From positions 1 to 30,597 of the IMG/VR virus record IMGVR_UViG_3300037119_000423: 30,597 nucleotides of DNA, one strand, 5' to 3'. The DNA is from a virus. Shown in pieces: positions 1 through 9,510 of this stretch. Each line of letters opens with the position of its first letter. The first letter of the stretch is position 1. Under the pieces are notes generated by a model, which saw nothing but the letters and a program-made list of their open reading frames with translations, was not told the DNA's origin and searched no databases. The position numbers and the translations under genes were made by a program.

Positions 1-3000
1 AGCGAACCTGATCAATGCCAACTTCGGTTTCGTAACGAGAAAGAGAAGCAGTAAACTGCTTCGCCTCTTCTGCAACGACGTTGTTGACATTGAGCATCAT
101 GTGACGGAACTGCTGCTCCTGCAAGTGCGGGAACATGTGATGGATTGCAGTTCCAACTCCGCTAAGAGCAATGTCCTTAGTGAAGTCAATACCCGCAATC
201 TCACGCAGTCGATCATCAGAAGACTCGACCATTTTCTGACCGGAGGTTTTAAGGTCCTCGACGTGGTTAGCGTTCAGGTTAGCAGTGCGCTCGCGGATAG
301 CAATTTCCGTACCGGGGTTGCTACGAGTTGCAAGTCTAACCTGATCGCCTACGCTATTAGCAGCACCGACAGGGGCCACCATGTTGGAATCCTTAACGAA
401 TCCAGCAATCCCCTTAGTCGAGTTCTCCACAAGACTAAAGATTTCGTCCTGAGTGTGAATAGTCGCAAGATCGTCAATAAACTTCTGGATAGCCTTATCA
501 GAAGTCTCCCTGACAAACTGCCCAGACTGAATATCGGCACGGCGCGAGTTAATCGCAACCGTGTCCTTGATCTTACGGATAAACTCCTCAGTGATAATCT
601 TGTCTACGTTGCTCTCGAAAGTTTTTTTGGTGACTCCAGCCTCGCGGTAAACCTGCTCAGCATCGAAGTTAGCACCGAACTTCCCCGCCTTCTCCTGTCG
701 CTTCGCAGTGTTAGCCTTAGCGCGGGCACCTACGTAACGAGCGTTACCCTCGAAACTCAACTTCTCCGCGTTGCCAGACAGGTCCAACTTTGCGATATCA
801 CGAACATCGTCAAGTTTGAAGTAGTACGCCGACTCAGCAATGTGCAGCCACTCCGAAGGCGTAATCTCCGCAGCCTTATTGAAGAAGAACTTCTCTGCCT
901 GCTCCCTTGGAAGCGATGAAAGAACATCGTGCAGAGAAAGCGGAAGTCCCTTGCCGCCAGCCGTAATTGACGGGTGAACTCCGTAAGCACGAAGAATACG
1001 AGCGTAAGCATCCAGAACTGGCATTGCCTGATCGTAAACAAGTGCGGCCCGCTCGGCTCCCTTAACGTCAGCAGGAAGATCTTTTTTGATCTGACCGATT
1101 AGGCCCTTCCACAGAGAATACTGCTTGTGCTCGTTAAACTCTCGGAATGTGTTGTAAACATCGTTGTTGGTGTTGGTACGCATCCGAGGAGTAACGCCCG
1201 GCAGAGGCTTACGGTTGTGCAGGAACGTATCACTCAGGGCAGACTTAATAGTACCCATGAGAAGTTCAGCGTTTTTAGGCGCAATCTTCCCGAGAGTTTC
1301 GACCGGAACAATATCCGAAACAGCCTCTACGAACTGACGCATGGGAGAACTATCGAACGTCTCGCGCTTAATTGCAAAGTTCTGATCAAAGAACCTGCGA
1401 GGAGTCTTAGGTGCCGGAATCGGGTTAGCGTCAGCCCAACGAACTGCTTCTGCTCGACTACGCGGAATTGCGTTATCGTACGCCTCAGTCTGAGTTGCAC
1501 TGATCTTGTCAGACAACTTAGACTTAGTCTTAGAGATTCGATTGTCGATAGACTCAATACGCTTACGAGCCTCACCAGCAGTATTGGCCCCAAACTTGGA
1601 CCAAACTTCCTTAGCCGTTTCCTTGGGAATACGTCCGTCAGCGACAGCAGCGTTAAACTCGTCGATAACGTCAAGATCGAGAGAAGCCTCTCGCTCCATG
1701 ATGTTGTCGACTAGTTTGTTGAACTGCTTCTCGCTACCCCGGTAAAGAGCCTCGTTGAGTTTCTTAGTCTCGTCCTTCGTCAGTTTATCCTTATGCTTGT
1801 TAATCCACTCACGACGAGACTGCGCATCCGGCCTTACTGACTGCCACTCCGGTACGTAATTGTCTGCTGCCTTAACAGCGGCTTCATATGCATCACGCTG
1901 GGCCGTCTGAGCGGCCACTGCTTTTTCGTACGCCTGTAGTTGCCGCTTGCTGGGCTCTTGGACAATATCCGCTCCCTTACTTCCCTTAGCCCGCTCTGCA
2001 TAAGTTGCAGAACGAGAAGTGATGTATTTGTTGAGGTCGGTAATATCTTCGCCGACAGGCAAGCCAATTCCCTGTAGGAAAGGCTTTTCCTGTCCCTGCT
2101 TTAGAGCAGAAGCATACTGCCCATAGGTAAGCGACTGTCCGCCGGGAAGTTCCAGAGAAGAAGGAGTGGTGTTAATGCTCTCGTCCAGCGTGCTGAAATC
2201 GAACGTCTCGTCCGCGTGAGTTTTGAGGTCTTGGAAACCCTCACCGACTTTCTCACCAGCGTAGTAAACAGAGTCTCCGTGAGTGGCATAGCCTTCGTTC
2301 TTGGCACTGACTTTCTTAGCCTGAGCAGCAGTTTTTGCCTCCGGTGCAGTTTCCCACAGGAAGCGAATTGTTGCGTCACGGTTAGCCTGAGTCTCTAGCG
2401 GAACGCCGGGGATATCCTCACCCTTGATTGTCTTACCGACAGGGCGCTTAATCTCCGGGAAGTCCATCGGCTCTGGACGGTGAACTGCATCCGTGATGAG
2501 TTTATCCTCCCACGGAGAATCCATTTCACCCTTTTTGTAGAGCCGCCCGCGAGTCTCACGAAGATTCTTGGCAATGTCTGCTCGGAGCAAAGTGAGCATG
2601 GCAAGATCGTTCTCCGGGGTCCCGGTGGAGAACTTAAGATTCTTGGCAACTTTCTCAACACCCTGCTGTGCAACAGGAGAGTCCAGTGCTCCGACGATGT
2701 TCTTTTTAAGGGTAGGTTCGTCGAGAAGCCGAGTAATTAGGTCCTTGCCAGAAAGACCAGCCGTGTCATTAACTGACATGACTGGCATGTTGGGGATGAA
2801 CGTCTTGTTTACACCGATATCCGAGGCAGAGGTATTAAGTTTCTGATCCCCGAGAATCCTGTCGATAAGCGGATTACCGTTAAGACGTTCTCCAAGGGAA
2901 CTGTTCTTAATGCGGCTAGTGTCAATTGCAACGTCAGAAGCCTTCTCAGCAGCGGCATCGAGCATTGTTGCGGAACTACGGGACGCTGCTGCGTCTTTGA

Positions 3001-3502
3001 CAGCGTCGCCTACTTTACCGAGTCCAAGAGCCTTTGCGCCCTTACCTATTGCAGACCCGGTAACAAAAGAAAGAGGGTCGGTAGCGATAGCCGCAACAAG
3101 ATCAAGAACAAACCTACTGCCAGTTTTGCCAGCCGCCTCGTTATCCTCATGAGGCGCAAGAATAGACGCAGGCTTAAAGAATTCCTTTTTCTTCCCTGTA
3201 AGACCCTCCCACGCAGACTCCCACGGATTCTCGTCAGCCGCTTTCGGATCGTTAACCGAATTTTCCAGCAGAGTATTAAGGAATCCACCAGTGGTGTAGC
3301 CGGGACGTGAAATAACATCGAGTGCTCGACCGCCCCAATCTAGAAGGTGCTCGCCAAGTCCGTTAGGGTTCTTTTTAAATCCCGAAGTGTCAACAGTCGG
3401 GGCAACCATTGCGATACTATTCGGAGTGCGAGCACTAAGGACGGACCTAGTGCTCGCACTCGCGAGGTTGTTCTGAAATTCTTTATACCATGAAGAAGCC
3501 AT
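1..3502 (-). CDS. Giant probable internal virion / ejection protein, partial (3' end outside window)
   Basis: The leftward frame starting at ATG 3502 (MASSWYKEFQNNLASAS) stays open to the left edge, at least 1167 codons with no stop, so the C-terminus lies outside the window. Around residues 130-168 there is a hydrophobic, glycine-rich stretch (DLVAAIATDPLSFVTGSAIG, then a GKGAKALGLGK-like segment). The rest is mostly charged, helical sequence rich in K, A, E and D. It follows other probable internal proteins in the late operon, 8 bases after the previous stop. Size, position behind the tail-tube genes and the early hydrophobic patch fit the large internal or ejection proteins of podoviruses, which enter the cell with the DNA. 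No catalytic motif was recognised. The role is inferred from context; the open frame itself is certain. A tail-associated polyvalent protein is the main alternative. Confidence 0.85.
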   Translation of the reverse strand, partial: MASSWYKEFQNNLASASTRSVLSARTPNSIAMVAPTVDTSGFKKNPNGLGEHLLDWGGRALDVISRPGYTTGGFLNTLLENSVNDPKAADENPWESAWEGLTGKKKEFFKPASILAPHEDNEAAGKTGSRFVLDLVAAIATDPLSFVTGSAIGKGAKALGLGKVGDAVKDAAASRSSATMLDAAAEKASDVAIDTSRIKNSSLGERLNGNPLIDRILGDQKLNTSASDIGVNKTFIPNMPVMSVNDTAGLSGKDLITRLLDEPTLKKNIVGALDSPVAQQGVEKVAKNLKFSTGTPENDLAMLTLLRADIAKNLRETRGRLYKKGEMDSPWEDKLITDAVHRPEPMDFPEIKRPVGKTIKGEDIPGVPLETQANRDATIRFLWETAPEAKTAAQAKKVSAKNEGYATHGDSVYYAGEKVGEGFQDLKTHADETFDFSTLDESINTTPSSLELPGGQSLTYGQYASALKQGQEKPFLQGIGLPVGEDITDLNKYITSRSATYAERAKGSKGADIVQEPSKRQLQAYEKAVAAQTAQRDAYEAAVKAADNYVPEWQSVRPDAQSRREWINKHKDKLTKDETKKLNEALYRGSEKQFNKLVDNIMEREASLDLDVIDEFNAAVADGRIPKETAKEVWSKFGANTAGEARKRIESIDNRISKTKSKLSDKISATQTEAYDNAIPRSRAEAVRWADANPIPAPKTPRRFFDQNFAIKRETFDSSPMRQFVEAVSDIVPVETLGKIAPKNAELLMGTIKSALSDTFLHNRKPLPGVTPRMRTNTNNDVYNTFREFNEHKQYSLWKGLIGQIKKDLPADVKGAERAALVYDQAMPVLDAYARILRAYGVHPSITAGGKGLPLSLHDVLSSLPREQAEKFFFNKAAEITPSEWLHIAESAYYFKLDDVRDIAKLDLSGNAEKLSFEGNARYVGARAKANTAKRQEKAGKFGANFDAEQVYREAGVTKKTFESNVDKIITEEFIRKIKDTVAINSRRADIQSGQFVRETSDKAIQKFIDDLATIHTQDEIFSLVENSTKGIAGFVKDSNMVAPVGAANSVGDQVRLATRSNPGTEIAIRERTANLNANHVEDLKTSGQKMVESSDDRLREIAGIDFTKDIALSGVGTAIHHMFPHLQEQQFRHMMLNVNNVVAEEAKQFTASLSRYETEVGIDQVR

Positions 3503-3510
3503 TGGGTGCC

Positions 3511-5007
3511 TTACTGCTTCTGTCCGAGAATCCTATTGAAGTAGTCGTAAGCAAGAGCCTTGTTGCCGGGCTGAGCCAGCCAACCGGGATTGTTTTCCTC
3601 AAGAAGATTCATGAGCACTGACATGTTCTGAGCACCGGGATCACCCAGCGCAGTTTTGTAGACAATCTCTGCGTCGTTGGCAGCCTCGGTCGGATCAGTA
3701 TTATACTGGCCAGACCTGTCAAGAAGTGCATCGTACGGATTCATCTTGGAAGGATCGGCAGAAGGTCCGCTCTGATCCGCAAGGAATTTCTGGAGGTCAA
3801 GATCAAGACGCCCCTGCTGAATTTCCCGGTTAGCAGTTCTATCCTGCTGTCCAAGAAGATCACCAAAGGACTTAGCAATCTGCTCCTGAATTCCAGAGTT
3901 ACCCTTCTGGATAAGTCCCTCAATGTTCATACCGTAGTTATTGAGAGCCTGACCCTTAGCACCTTCCAAACCAAGACGCTGAGCGCCGTACTGGTTCATA
4001 AGTTGCTCATACTGGCCCATAAGTTCCTGACCAGCATTAAGTCCTGCCTGCTGTGCTACTCCATGACTAGCAGTATCAGCAGCGTAAGTATTTGCACCCA
4101 ACTGAGTATTCAGTGCAGCAGAAGCACCCTGCGCTTTTGAAAGATCGCCCAACTGCTCTCCAAGAACAGCCTGCTTCTCTTGCAATACGGCAGGAGCCGC
4201 TTCCTGCTGCCCGAGAAGAGCAAGTTGCGCGCCCATCTCTTTGGTGGCATCGTTCATGTTATTTGTAACATTAGTCTGCGCACCGGAGTAGGTGTCATTA
4301 ATGGTCTTCGTTGCACCAGCATAAGCCTGAGCGTTTGCATCGCGTCCCGACAGAACATCATCAGCATAGGCTTTGTAAAGTCCAGCCATGTCTGCTGAAT
4401 TCTGCTTGTAACGATTCGTAGTGCCAGACTCCATTTGCGACAGGGCTGCAAACTGAGGATCAAACTCACGGTTAGTCATAGTTTCAGCAGATGGGCCACC
4501 GTACTGGTAACTTCCATACTGCTTCCGAAGCATTTCCATAAGAGCCTCGGGAGACTGAGCATCGGCCTCGGACTGATTCGCCTGATCCGCAACAAGTTTT
4601 CCAATGCCGAAAACACTATCGACCATGTCGCCGAGCATACCCTGAGTCCCGGCCTTACTTTCAGCAAGACTAGGGCCGTTATACTCCGGGGTCGGTGCAC
4701 TTGCAGAAATCTGATTGCGCCAGTCAGGCATTACACCTTTGACATTTTCAACACGCTTGACCGGATCAAACTCAAGAGCAGGATCAAAAGGGCTGCTAGG
4801 CTTACTCTGAATTCCATGAAGACCAGTAGGCTGAGCCTCCTGCTGCGTAATCATTTCTTCGATAGCCTGAGCCATAAGCGCCTCAGAAGGCTGGCCGCCA
4901 GCAGCACGAATATCCGCAACCTGAGCCTGAGCAGACTGAATTGCTTTGGGAGCATTTGGATTAGCGACAGGGGTTCGATTTCCTGTGCGATCCCAATAGT
5001 TAGCCAT
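3511..5007 (-). CDS. Probable internal virion protein, Ala/Gln-rich
   Basis: 498 aa, starting MANYWDRTGNRTPVANPNAP. The sequence is low in cysteine and rich in A, Q, G and N. From about residue 190 to 400 it is a long predicted-helical region with repeated tyrosine/alanine/glutamine patterns (for example LMGQYEQLMNQYGAQRLG). This composition is typical of podovirus internal core or ejection proteins. The ATG follows the stop of the upstream gene directly (TAAATG), so the two are probably translationally coupled. The giant protein ending at the left edge follows 8 bases later. No enzymatic motif was seen. The internal-protein role is inferred from neighbours and composition. Confidence 0.75.
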   Translation of the reverse strand: MANYWDRTGNRTPVANPNAPKAIQSAQAQVADIRAAGGQPSEALMAQAIEEMITQQEAQPTGLHGIQSKPSSPFDPALEFDPVKRVENVKGVMPDWRNQISASAPTPEYNGPSLAESKAGTQGMLGDMVDSVFGIGKLVADQANQSEADAQSPEALMEMLRKQYGSYQYGGPSAETMTNREFDPQFAALSQMESGTTNRYKQNSADMAGLYKAYADDVLSGRDANAQAYAGATKTINDTYSGAQTNVTNNMNDATKEMGAQLALLGQQEAAPAVLQEKQAVLGEQLGDLSKAQGASAALNTQLGANTYAADTASHGVAQQAGLNAGQELMGQYEQLMNQYGAQRLGLEGAKGQALNNYGMNIEGLIQKGNSGIQEQIAKSFGDLLGQQDRTANREIQQGRLDLDLQKFLADQSGPSADPSKMNPYDALLDRSGQYNTDPTEAANDAEIVYKTALGDPGAQNMSVLMNLLEENNPGWLAQPGNKALAYDYFNRILGQKQ

Positions 5008-5739
5008 TTAGAGTCCCAACTGTGCTTTACGTCGCGCTGCCGCTGCATCCTGTGCTCGCTGAAGTTCCAACTGCTGCTGCGTAGTAAAGTTAGTCTTGTC
5101 GGTAGTCAGATCGTCAAGATAACCAGTACGGGCACGCTCTGCATCTGCCTGCTTAGTAGCGTAACTATTCTGGAAATCATTAAGAGCATCTGCGTAAAGA
5201 CCAGAAGTTAGCATTCCGCGAGCAGCATAGTCATCGTTGAGAGCAGTCTGGGCAAGACCCTTTTCCGTCTCCAACTTCTTACCGGCAGCATCGTACTCAG
5301 TGTTATACTTGGCACGCTCTGCTGCATCCTGTGCTGCATAATCCTTAGCGGCTTTGTCATACGCATTTTTCTGCGTAAGATATGCCGTGTCGGTAGCAAG
5401 CCACTGGTCAAGAGTCATAGGCGGCTTCGCAGGAGCCGGAACACTTGGCGCTACAGTTCCCCTAGAAGTAGAACCGACAGCCGGGCGAGAAACCTGTGGA
5501 CGGGTAACTGTCGGCTGTCGAGAAGCAGTCCTACTTACGTTATTGCGAGGAGCAGAAACTCGCGTTCCACCGCCACCTCCACCGCCCCCATTAGAAGGTC
5601 GGCGGCGAGGAGTATTACGTCGCGGAGCAGGAGCAGCCGCTTTCTTAGCAACCTTTTTGACGGTATTACCAATAGCGCCAATTGCCTGCCCAAACCCCGG
5701 AGCGAAACCGTTTCCGCCTCCGTCAGCAAATCCTGCCAT
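5008..5739 (-). CDS. Probable internal or tail-associated structural protein with Gly/Pro-rich N-terminus
   Basis: I place the start at ATG 5739 (MAGFADGGGNGFAPGFGQ), where TAATG overlaps the stop of the preceding gene and an AGAGG ribosome site sits just upstream. A start at 5760 is possible. The protein is 243 aa. The N-terminal third is basic and low-complexity: KKVAKKAAAPAPRR, a run of eight glycines, then Ser/Thr/Pro-rich linkers. The C-terminal half is alanine/glutamine-rich, probably coiled coil, ending QDAAAARRKAQLGL. This looks like a flexible linker joined to a helical rod. It sits in the same run as the other probable internal proteins. Function is not recognised. Confidence 0.7.
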   Translation of the reverse strand: MAGFADGGGNGFAPGFGQAIGAIGNTVKKVAKKAAAPAPRRNTPRRRPSNGGGGGGGGTRVSAPRNNVSRTASRQPTVTRPQVSRPAVGSTSRGTVAPSVPAPAKPPMTLDQWLATDTAYLTQKNAYDKAAKDYAAQDAAERAKYNTEYDAAGKKLETEKGLAQTALNDDYAARGMLTSGLYADALNDFQNSYATKQADAERARTGYLDDLTTDKTNFTTQQQLELQRAQDAAAARRKAQLGL

Positions 5740-5984
5740 TACCTCTGTCCTCTCAGCCATTCAGGAGTCATATAACGACCCTGCTGTCCACGTTTCATTC
5801 TTGCAAGAAGTGCGTTTCGACGCATCTTTCCGCGAGCGTCGCGATCTAGATATCCCTGTTTGTTATCAACAGGTCCAACATTAGGAGCCGAACGTCCACC
5901 GCCATAAACCTTCTTACCTGTACCGTAAGGGTTATACGACTGACCTGCTCCCTGCAAGTATGAGAGAAAGTTCTGATCTGCCAT
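5739..5984 (-). CDS. Small hypothetical structural-region protein
   Basis: 81 aa, MADQNFLSYLQGAGQSYNPY at the N-terminus and a basic C-terminal half (RGKMRRNALLARMKRGQQG). It overlaps its neighbours by TAATG at both ends (5984 and 5739), a layout that usually marks real coupled genes. The family is not recognised. Position between a tail-tube-like gene and the probable internal proteins suggests a small virion or assembly component. Confidence 0.65.
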   Translation of the reverse strand: MADQNFLSYLQGAGQSYNPYGTGKKVYGGGRSAPNVGPVDNKQGYLDRDARGKMRRNALLARMKRGQQGRYMTPEWLRGQR

Positions 5985-7519
5985 TACGAAACCTTCTTGC
6001 TGACAAGTTCTTTATTGTCGACAAACGACGTAAGCGAAAAAATCCGCAGAGGTCCCGTAACAGTTGAACCATCTGACTGTGTTACAAGTGTAAACTGCAA
6101 CTGCCTAAACCGCAACCCCTTTAGAAGTTTAATAAACGTTCTAAAGTTGCTGGGATTACTTCCGCCTGCCGAATCTGAAACGTCAATACTGATATCCAGC
6201 GGACGTCCCCACGTCAGATACTCCGAGAAGGGGTGAAGTGCAAGTTGACCCCATGTAATCGGAATATTGAAAGCAATTGGCGAAACTCGATACTGAATTT
6301 CACTCTTAGAGAAAATGTCCGCGCCCCACCAATATAGCCGTTTGAATCCGTACGGAACACCGTAGTCGTAAGCCTTGGAAATCAGTCGGATAGTAAACGT
6401 TTCGCTGCGTGCAACAGAGTTAACAGCGTCTACAAAAATGTACCAGTTAGTAGTACCCCCGACGTGATTAGCCGCAAAATACCTAGCAGTTCCAGCAGCA
6501 GGGTCAATATTAGGATCGCGAATAAAATCCGTCGGGAACATCGAGGTACCGTCGCCGAAAATCCACGTTGTCCATGCGCCAGTCTTAGTGCCAAGACAAT
6601 AATAGTAGTCGTAGTAACGAGCCACAATACGATTACCAACAGCCGCCAAAGAAGTTCCATCGGCTTGTCCCGAAATAGCAGTGTTTCGGTACTGGAAGGG
6701 AAGTTTGATGTTGGCGTGCTCCCACTGCCAGTTAGAGATACGATAAACTTTATCTTCGTGCATGACAAAGAGACTGTTCTCGTATTCTACGGTGCAGAAG
6801 TTGTTATTGGCACCGATTGTCTGCGAGACAGCCTGAACTTGACCTTTAGTGGGCTGAGACTCATACGCATAGATATATGTCGAGTCAGTTTTGAAGATGA
6901 TAATGCTGCTGTCGAAAACGTACAGGCACATAATGTCCTGACCGTCGCCAGCGTTAACGTCAAAGGTATCAGTAGAAGTCCACGTACCGGGGTTAGCCGG
7001 GTTAGAGAACTTTACGCGGTTAACAGAAGTTGTGTCGCTATTAACAGAGGCAGCAATGAACATGCGTTCTTTGTAGATGCACGCTGAATATCCGCGAGGC
7101 ATAGTCGGAACTGCTGTCCATCCCGCAACCGGGTCCCAACTTCCACCACCCTGCGTAGTACCTGACGGCATTTGAACAAGCCACAGTTTGTTGTTATACT
7201 GAACACAATCGGTAAAAACCCCTGCTTGAATCGTACTCCACGTTTTATCTGACGTGTTCAGCGCACGAACACTGTTAGCAAAAGCGTAGATTGCATAAAA
7301 AATTCCGGTGACAGAAGTATACTGTCCGATGATATGAGAAGTACCCGATAGCGGAGCCGTTCCATACTGATTAATTCCGGGCCTACCGACAAGGCTGCCG
7401 TCTAGGTCCACGTCCATATTCAGAATTTCAACGGCTTCGTTATCGGCAATAGCAGATACACCGCTGTAGGTATTCATTCCACCCACAAACGGACCGATTT
7501 TTACCGGGTCGCCTGCCAT
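5984..7519 (-). CDS. Tail tubular protein B-like (T7 gp12-type) structural protein
   Basis: 511 aa. The N-terminus has the pattern common in podovirus tail-tube or nozzle proteins: a short leader, FVGGMNTYSG, then ADNEAVEILNMDVDLDGSLVGRPG with an asparagine/aspartate-rich turn before an RPG motif. The remainder is aromatic and beta-rich with repeated short strands (KLWLVQMPSG, NSLFVMHEDKVYRISN), consistent with a beta-propeller-like fold. The gene upstream resembles tail tubular protein A, and this pairing is itself characteristic. The start directly follows the upstream stop (TAAATG). Family assignment is by pattern only. A different tail hub protein is the alternative. Confidence 0.65.
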   Translation of the reverse strand: MAGDPVKIGPFVGGMNTYSGVSAIADNEAVEILNMDVDLDGSLVGRPGINQYGTAPLSGTSHIIGQYTSVTGIFYAIYAFANSVRALNTSDKTWSTIQAGVFTDCVQYNNKLWLVQMPSGTTQGGGSWDPVAGWTAVPTMPRGYSACIYKERMFIAASVNSDTTSVNRVKFSNPANPGTWTSTDTFDVNAGDGQDIMCLYVFDSSIIIFKTDSTYIYAYESQPTKGQVQAVSQTIGANNNFCTVEYENSLFVMHEDKVYRISNWQWEHANIKLPFQYRNTAISGQADGTSLAAVGNRIVARYYDYYYCLGTKTGAWTTWIFGDGTSMFPTDFIRDPNIDPAAGTARYFAANHVGGTTNWYIFVDAVNSVARSETFTIRLISKAYDYGVPYGFKRLYWWGADIFSKSEIQYRVSPIAFNIPITWGQLALHPFSEYLTWGRPLDISIDVSDSAGGSNPSNFRTFIKLLKGLRFRQLQFTLVTQSDGSTVTGPLRIFSLTSFVDNKELVSKKVS

Positions 7520-8173
7520 TTAGTAGTCCTCCAGCCGAACAGTGATGCAAGGGTAAAAATCGACAGAGCCCTTGTTTTCGTCCTGTGCCATAGAAACGAG
7601 TTTGCTATCCATGTAATTGAGTTTCTCCGAAGAAGCCGAGAAATTCTCGTCCAATTCGTAAGCCTGAGCCATGACGTAATCAACGATCCGCTGAAAATAC
7701 TTATCAGGTAGGCTGAGTGTGTCTGCGACTCCTGTAACAATCACAGGAGTGCCGACGAAGTAAACTTCCATCGTGTACGTCTTATCCGGCACAGGGAAAA
7801 GGATAAGAGAACCGCCCCACTCAGACCAATGCGTAGGGCGCCCTGTCTGAGTATGGTTGGGGTCTTCGTCGTTTATAAAAGTTTCGTAGTCGTTGAAGTT
7901 GAGGTACCGGAGTTTGGAGCCGTCAACGTGGATGCTGTTGATCGACTCCAAACTCATACTCTGCCCGAGCGGGTACTGATAAGTTCCCGCGCTGACAACG
8001 GTATCTGCTTTAGCCTTGAGGATATTATTGTTAGTTGCAATTTCCGCCTGCGCGGAATTAACCCACCTAATAATGTCCTCGTCAGTAATCTGGACGCCCG
8101 ACTCGTCGCCAAATTGCCGCTTGACATAAGAAGCAACGTCACTAACTTTCTTGACAGGTGGCGTCCATGACAT
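7520..8173 (-). CDS. Head-tail adaptor / tail tubular protein A-like
   Basis: 217 aa, starting MSWTPPVKKVSDVASYVKRQ. The order of elements matches adaptor proteins of the T7 gp11 and gp6-connector type: an N-terminal helical section with IRWVNSAQAEIATNNNIL, a beta-rich middle (GSLILFPVPDKTYTMEVYFV), then LSLPDKYFQRIVDYVMAQAY, the helix that in these families packs against the portal or the next ring. It lies directly upstream of a gp12-like gene. In these phages the protein forms a ring beneath the portal. The assignment rests on pattern and synteny, not on a database match. Confidence 0.65.
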   Translation of the reverse strand: MSWTPPVKKVSDVASYVKRQFGDESGVQITDEDIIRWVNSAQAEIATNNNILKAKADTVVSAGTYQYPLGQSMSLESINSIHVDGSKLRYLNFNDYETFINDEDPNHTQTGRPTHWSEWGGSLILFPVPDKTYTMEVYFVGTPVIVTGVADTLSLPDKYFQRIVDYVMAQAYELDENFSASSEKLNYMDSKLVSMAQDENKGSVDFYPCITVRLEDY

Positions 8174-8174
8174 T

Positions 8175-8603
8175 TTAGGTATACTTCTTTCCGTTGTGCC
8201 TGTAGGTATGCTTCGGCGATTTCAGAATAGAGTGTGCGAGGTCTTCGCGCTCCTCCTGCTTATCAAGTGCCGCTCGCATAAGAATCGCTTCGCGCGCTCG
8301 CTCGTCATCTTCCAGATCAGTAAGAACATTACGGTTCTTTCGATCATGCTTAAAGACGTGTGCGATGAGGGTTTCGTTAACGTCTTTGGCCGCGAAGTGA
8401 CCGACGATATACGTTCCAAATCTCGGCGAATTATGGACAACACGAAAAGGCTTCGCATCGAATGCACCGCGATCCTGCTCTGGAATATACTGAAGTTCAA
8501 GTTCAGCGTTGTATTCCTTAAGCATTCGCGCAACGCGCTCCTGCGTTTCTGACATGTCGCCGCCACGCTCAAGAAGAACGGCTCCCCTGAGATTGACGCC
8601 CAT
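8175..8603 (-). CDS. Hypothetical protein between endolysin and tail adaptor
   Basis: 142 aa if the ATG at 8603 is used, where TAATG overlaps the endolysin stop. A second ATG at 8555 (MSETQERVARMLKEYNAELE) would give 126 aa and has a G-rich stretch upstream, so the start is uncertain. The protein is charged and helical with RFGTYIVGHFAAKDVNETLI in the middle and a lysine/histidine-rich C-terminus. No transmembrane segment is present, so it is not an obvious holin. Function is not recognised. Its position suggests a virion or lysis accessory role. Confidence 0.65.
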   Translation of the reverse strand: MGVNLRGAVLLERGGDMSETQERVARMLKEYNAELELQYIPEQDRGAFDAKPFRVVHNSPRFGTYIVGHFAAKDVNETLIAHVFKHDRKNRNVLTDLEDDERAREAILMRAALDKQEEREDLAHSILKSPKHTYRHNGKKYT

Positions 8604-9505
8604 TACTTTGGAGTCACAGTCACATCAAGGGAAGACTTAAGAGCATTCTCAAAAGCCTCCTGAGCAGCAGCCTTAAAGGCTTCAACATCTGTGTCTCCAG
8701 CAATTGCAGCCTCGATTGCTGCAACACGAGGAATAAGACTCTTCACAAGAGTCTCTGTACGAACTGCAATAGCAGACTGAGCGCCAAGGTTATTTCCGGC
8801 AGAAGAACCGGGATAGCCGGGCTTCCCCTCCCAAGGAATGTCAGCCCAGACTGCGTCTTTAATGTCGTTGATAAGAGCCTTACGCTCAGCAGGAGTCATG
8901 TCGAATTCGTCCTTTTCTACAGGAGTTGGTGTAACTGGTGTCGTTGTTCCCTTGATAAAACGAGCGAGTTTGGTACTATCAATAGCGCCGGGGTCCCAAT
9001 GCGAAGAAGGCTTGGGAACGTGCTGGTGACCAAGAATTCCGTTGAAAGAATCGTACTGAGCACTAGTCATATGCACGTTAGGTGCTTCCGACAGGCCCAC
9101 GAAATTGGCAAACTTAAGTTCCGGACCTCCCCACTCACTACGAACGTAGTTAATGAAAGCCGCAAGGTCCTCATAAGCGGAATCTGGCAGACTAGCCGCA
9201 TCTTTAGCGTACCAAATAAGTTCAATCTGGATAACGTTGTCTCGATTCTCACGAACCGGAGTTGAAGCGGGGTCGCCGAGAGCGCGAGCAGACGTATTCA
9301 GATAGTTGTGCTGTCGCCACTTACGCTGCTTAACATGGTATGTCAGAGTAGGTGCCAGAGCGCCAGACTGATAACCGGGCCAACCAGTAGTCTCGGTGCT
9401 GTGCAGAAGAATTTTCTCAATACGCGAGAAACGTCCTCTGATAAAATCATTCTCCCACCACTGCGTCGTTTTATCCGCAGGAGGATAAATCGTTGAGTTT
9501 GTCAT
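8603..9505 (-). CDS. Endolysin: N-acetylmuramoyl-L-alanine amidase (Amidase_2 type)
   Basis: 300 aa. The N-terminal domain (residues about 25-175) has the zinc-amidase pattern: ILLHSTETTG with His35 as a likely zinc ligand, VIQIELIWYA around residues 91-100, and ILGHQHVPKPSSHWDPG with His160, His169 and Asp171 near the expected second-histidine and catalytic positions. This enzyme type cuts the bond between muramic acid and L-alanine in peptidoglycan. A TPVTPTPVEK linker follows, then a helical C-terminal part (residues about 200-300) with alanine-rich repeats, which may bind the wall or form oligomers. There is no signal peptide, so release would need a holin. The gene sits inside the virion operon, close to a tiny membrane-peptide gene. 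Confidence 0.9.
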   Translation of the reverse strand: MTNSTIYPPADKTTQWWENDFIRGRFSRIEKILLHSTETTGWPGYQSGALAPTLTYHVKQRKWRQHNYLNTSARALGDPASTPVRENRDNVIQIELIWYAKDAASLPDSAYEDLAAFINYVRSEWGGPELKFANFVGLSEAPNVHMTSAQYDSFNGILGHQHVPKPSSHWDPGAIDSTKLARFIKGTTTPVTPTPVEKDEFDMTPAERKALINDIKDAVWADIPWEGKPGYPGSSAGNNLGAQSAIAVRTETLVKSLIPRVAAIEAAIAGDTDVEAFKAAAQEAFENALKSSLDVTVTPK

Positions 9506-9510
9506 AATCC

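Noticed and set aside
101-919. 272-residue open frame on the plus strand
   Set aside because: It is antisense to the uninterrupted giant leftward gene, has no ribosome site, and its leucine/serine/arginine-rich composition is typical of a shadow frame.
1127-1714. 195-residue plus-strand open frame
   Set aside because: Also antisense to the giant gene, with no start signal and low-complexity Arg/Ser/Leu composition.
4964-4990. GGGGTTCGATTTCCTGTG resembling a tRNA T-arm
   Set aside because: No acceptor, D or anticodon arm can be built around it, and it lies inside a coding gene.
4435-5211. 258-residue plus-strand open frame
   Set aside because: Antisense to two leftward structural genes that have good overlaps and starts.
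5568-5592. CCACC/CCGCC-rich run as a possible repeat array
   Set aside because: It encodes the eight-glycine linker of a leftward gene, so it is a codon repeat rather than a separate element.
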